Notes under the pieces: generated by a model | The model's input: the letters and a program-made list of their open reading frames with translations, nothing else | What the model was told of the DNA's origin: nothing | Databases searched by the model: none | Position numbers and translations under genes: made by a program | Source: Acidimicrobiaceae bacterium | GTDB taxonomy: Bacteria; Actinomycetota; Acidimicrobiia; Acidimicrobiales; Bog-793 | Assembly: GCA_027306925.1 (NCBI GenBank) | Contig: DAHUXW010000054.1 | Span: 1-42,077 of the forward strand | Length of the DNA stretch: 42,077 bases | Direction: 5' to 3' | Shown: one piece after another, positions 42,061 to 42,077 of the stretch | How the letters are laid out: each line of letters opens with the position of its first letter | How positions within the stretch are numbered: the stretch's first letter is position 1

Positions 42061-42077
42061 GAGCGCTCGGACCGGAC

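Overview
The window is high-GC actinobacterial DNA. GTG starts are frequent, strong AGGAGG-type ribosome sites alternate with apparently leaderless starts, and the sugar ABC transporter lacks a local ATPase. The gene mix (a peptide-binding protein of SBP_bac_5 type, large multidomain glycosyltransferases, a SipW/TasA-like pair) suggests Actinomycetota, perhaps an Acidimicrobiia-like lineage. That placement is inference.

Region 1 (1-6.2 kb): a 5'-truncated peptide-binding-protein gene abuts a transposase fragment. Next come three plus-strand surface-glycan genes: a GT2-like enzyme with an Ig-like tail, a double GT2 enzyme, and a methyltransferase-GT2 fusion. Region 2 (6.2-8.4 kb): a conserved protein of unknown function, the 3' relic of an alpha/beta-hydrolase, and a HAD phosphatase/mutase.

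Region 3 (8.4-29.6 kb) is a large carbohydrate-catabolism island. It holds an esterase, a PLP D-threonine-aldolase/D-serine-dehydratase-like enzyme, an SDR, RidA, an aldo/keto reductase and three divergent NagB-like proteins. It also holds a CUT1 sugar ABC system (binding protein plus two permeases), a ROK regulator, a PfkB kinase, an EamA exporter, a SIS-domain isomerase and a BadF-type sugar kinase. It ends in a minus-strand run: aldose epimerase, gluconokinase-LarA fusion, mannitol/fructuronate-type dehydrogenase, NagB-like protein. The fusion is the most striking protein. Together with the dehydrogenase it suggests a nickel-dependent route hexuronate -> mannonate -> gluconate -> 6-phosphogluconate.

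Region 4 (29.6-32.9 kb) is decaying DNA: a frameshifted SF2 helicase relic ending in a 9-bp minisatellite and a LacI-type regulator relic. They lie beside an intact Phd/PIN toxin-antitoxin pair with a perfect palindrome at its start.

Region 5 (32.9-42 kb) is a cell-surface region. It has a secreted protein with a non-canonical sortase-like tail (AVHTG), a GT-C-like membrane protein and a sortase, followed by a broken EAL-domain relic and a LytM-like protein without zinc ligands. It ends with a SipW-type signal peptidase next to a TasA/CalY-like secreted protein, closed by a 19-bp perfect hairpin. A 16-nt AT-rich motif occurs upstream of both the sortase-substrate gene and the sipW gene.

All assignments come from reading motifs and recalling families. 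No database search was run, and coordinates of relics are approximate.
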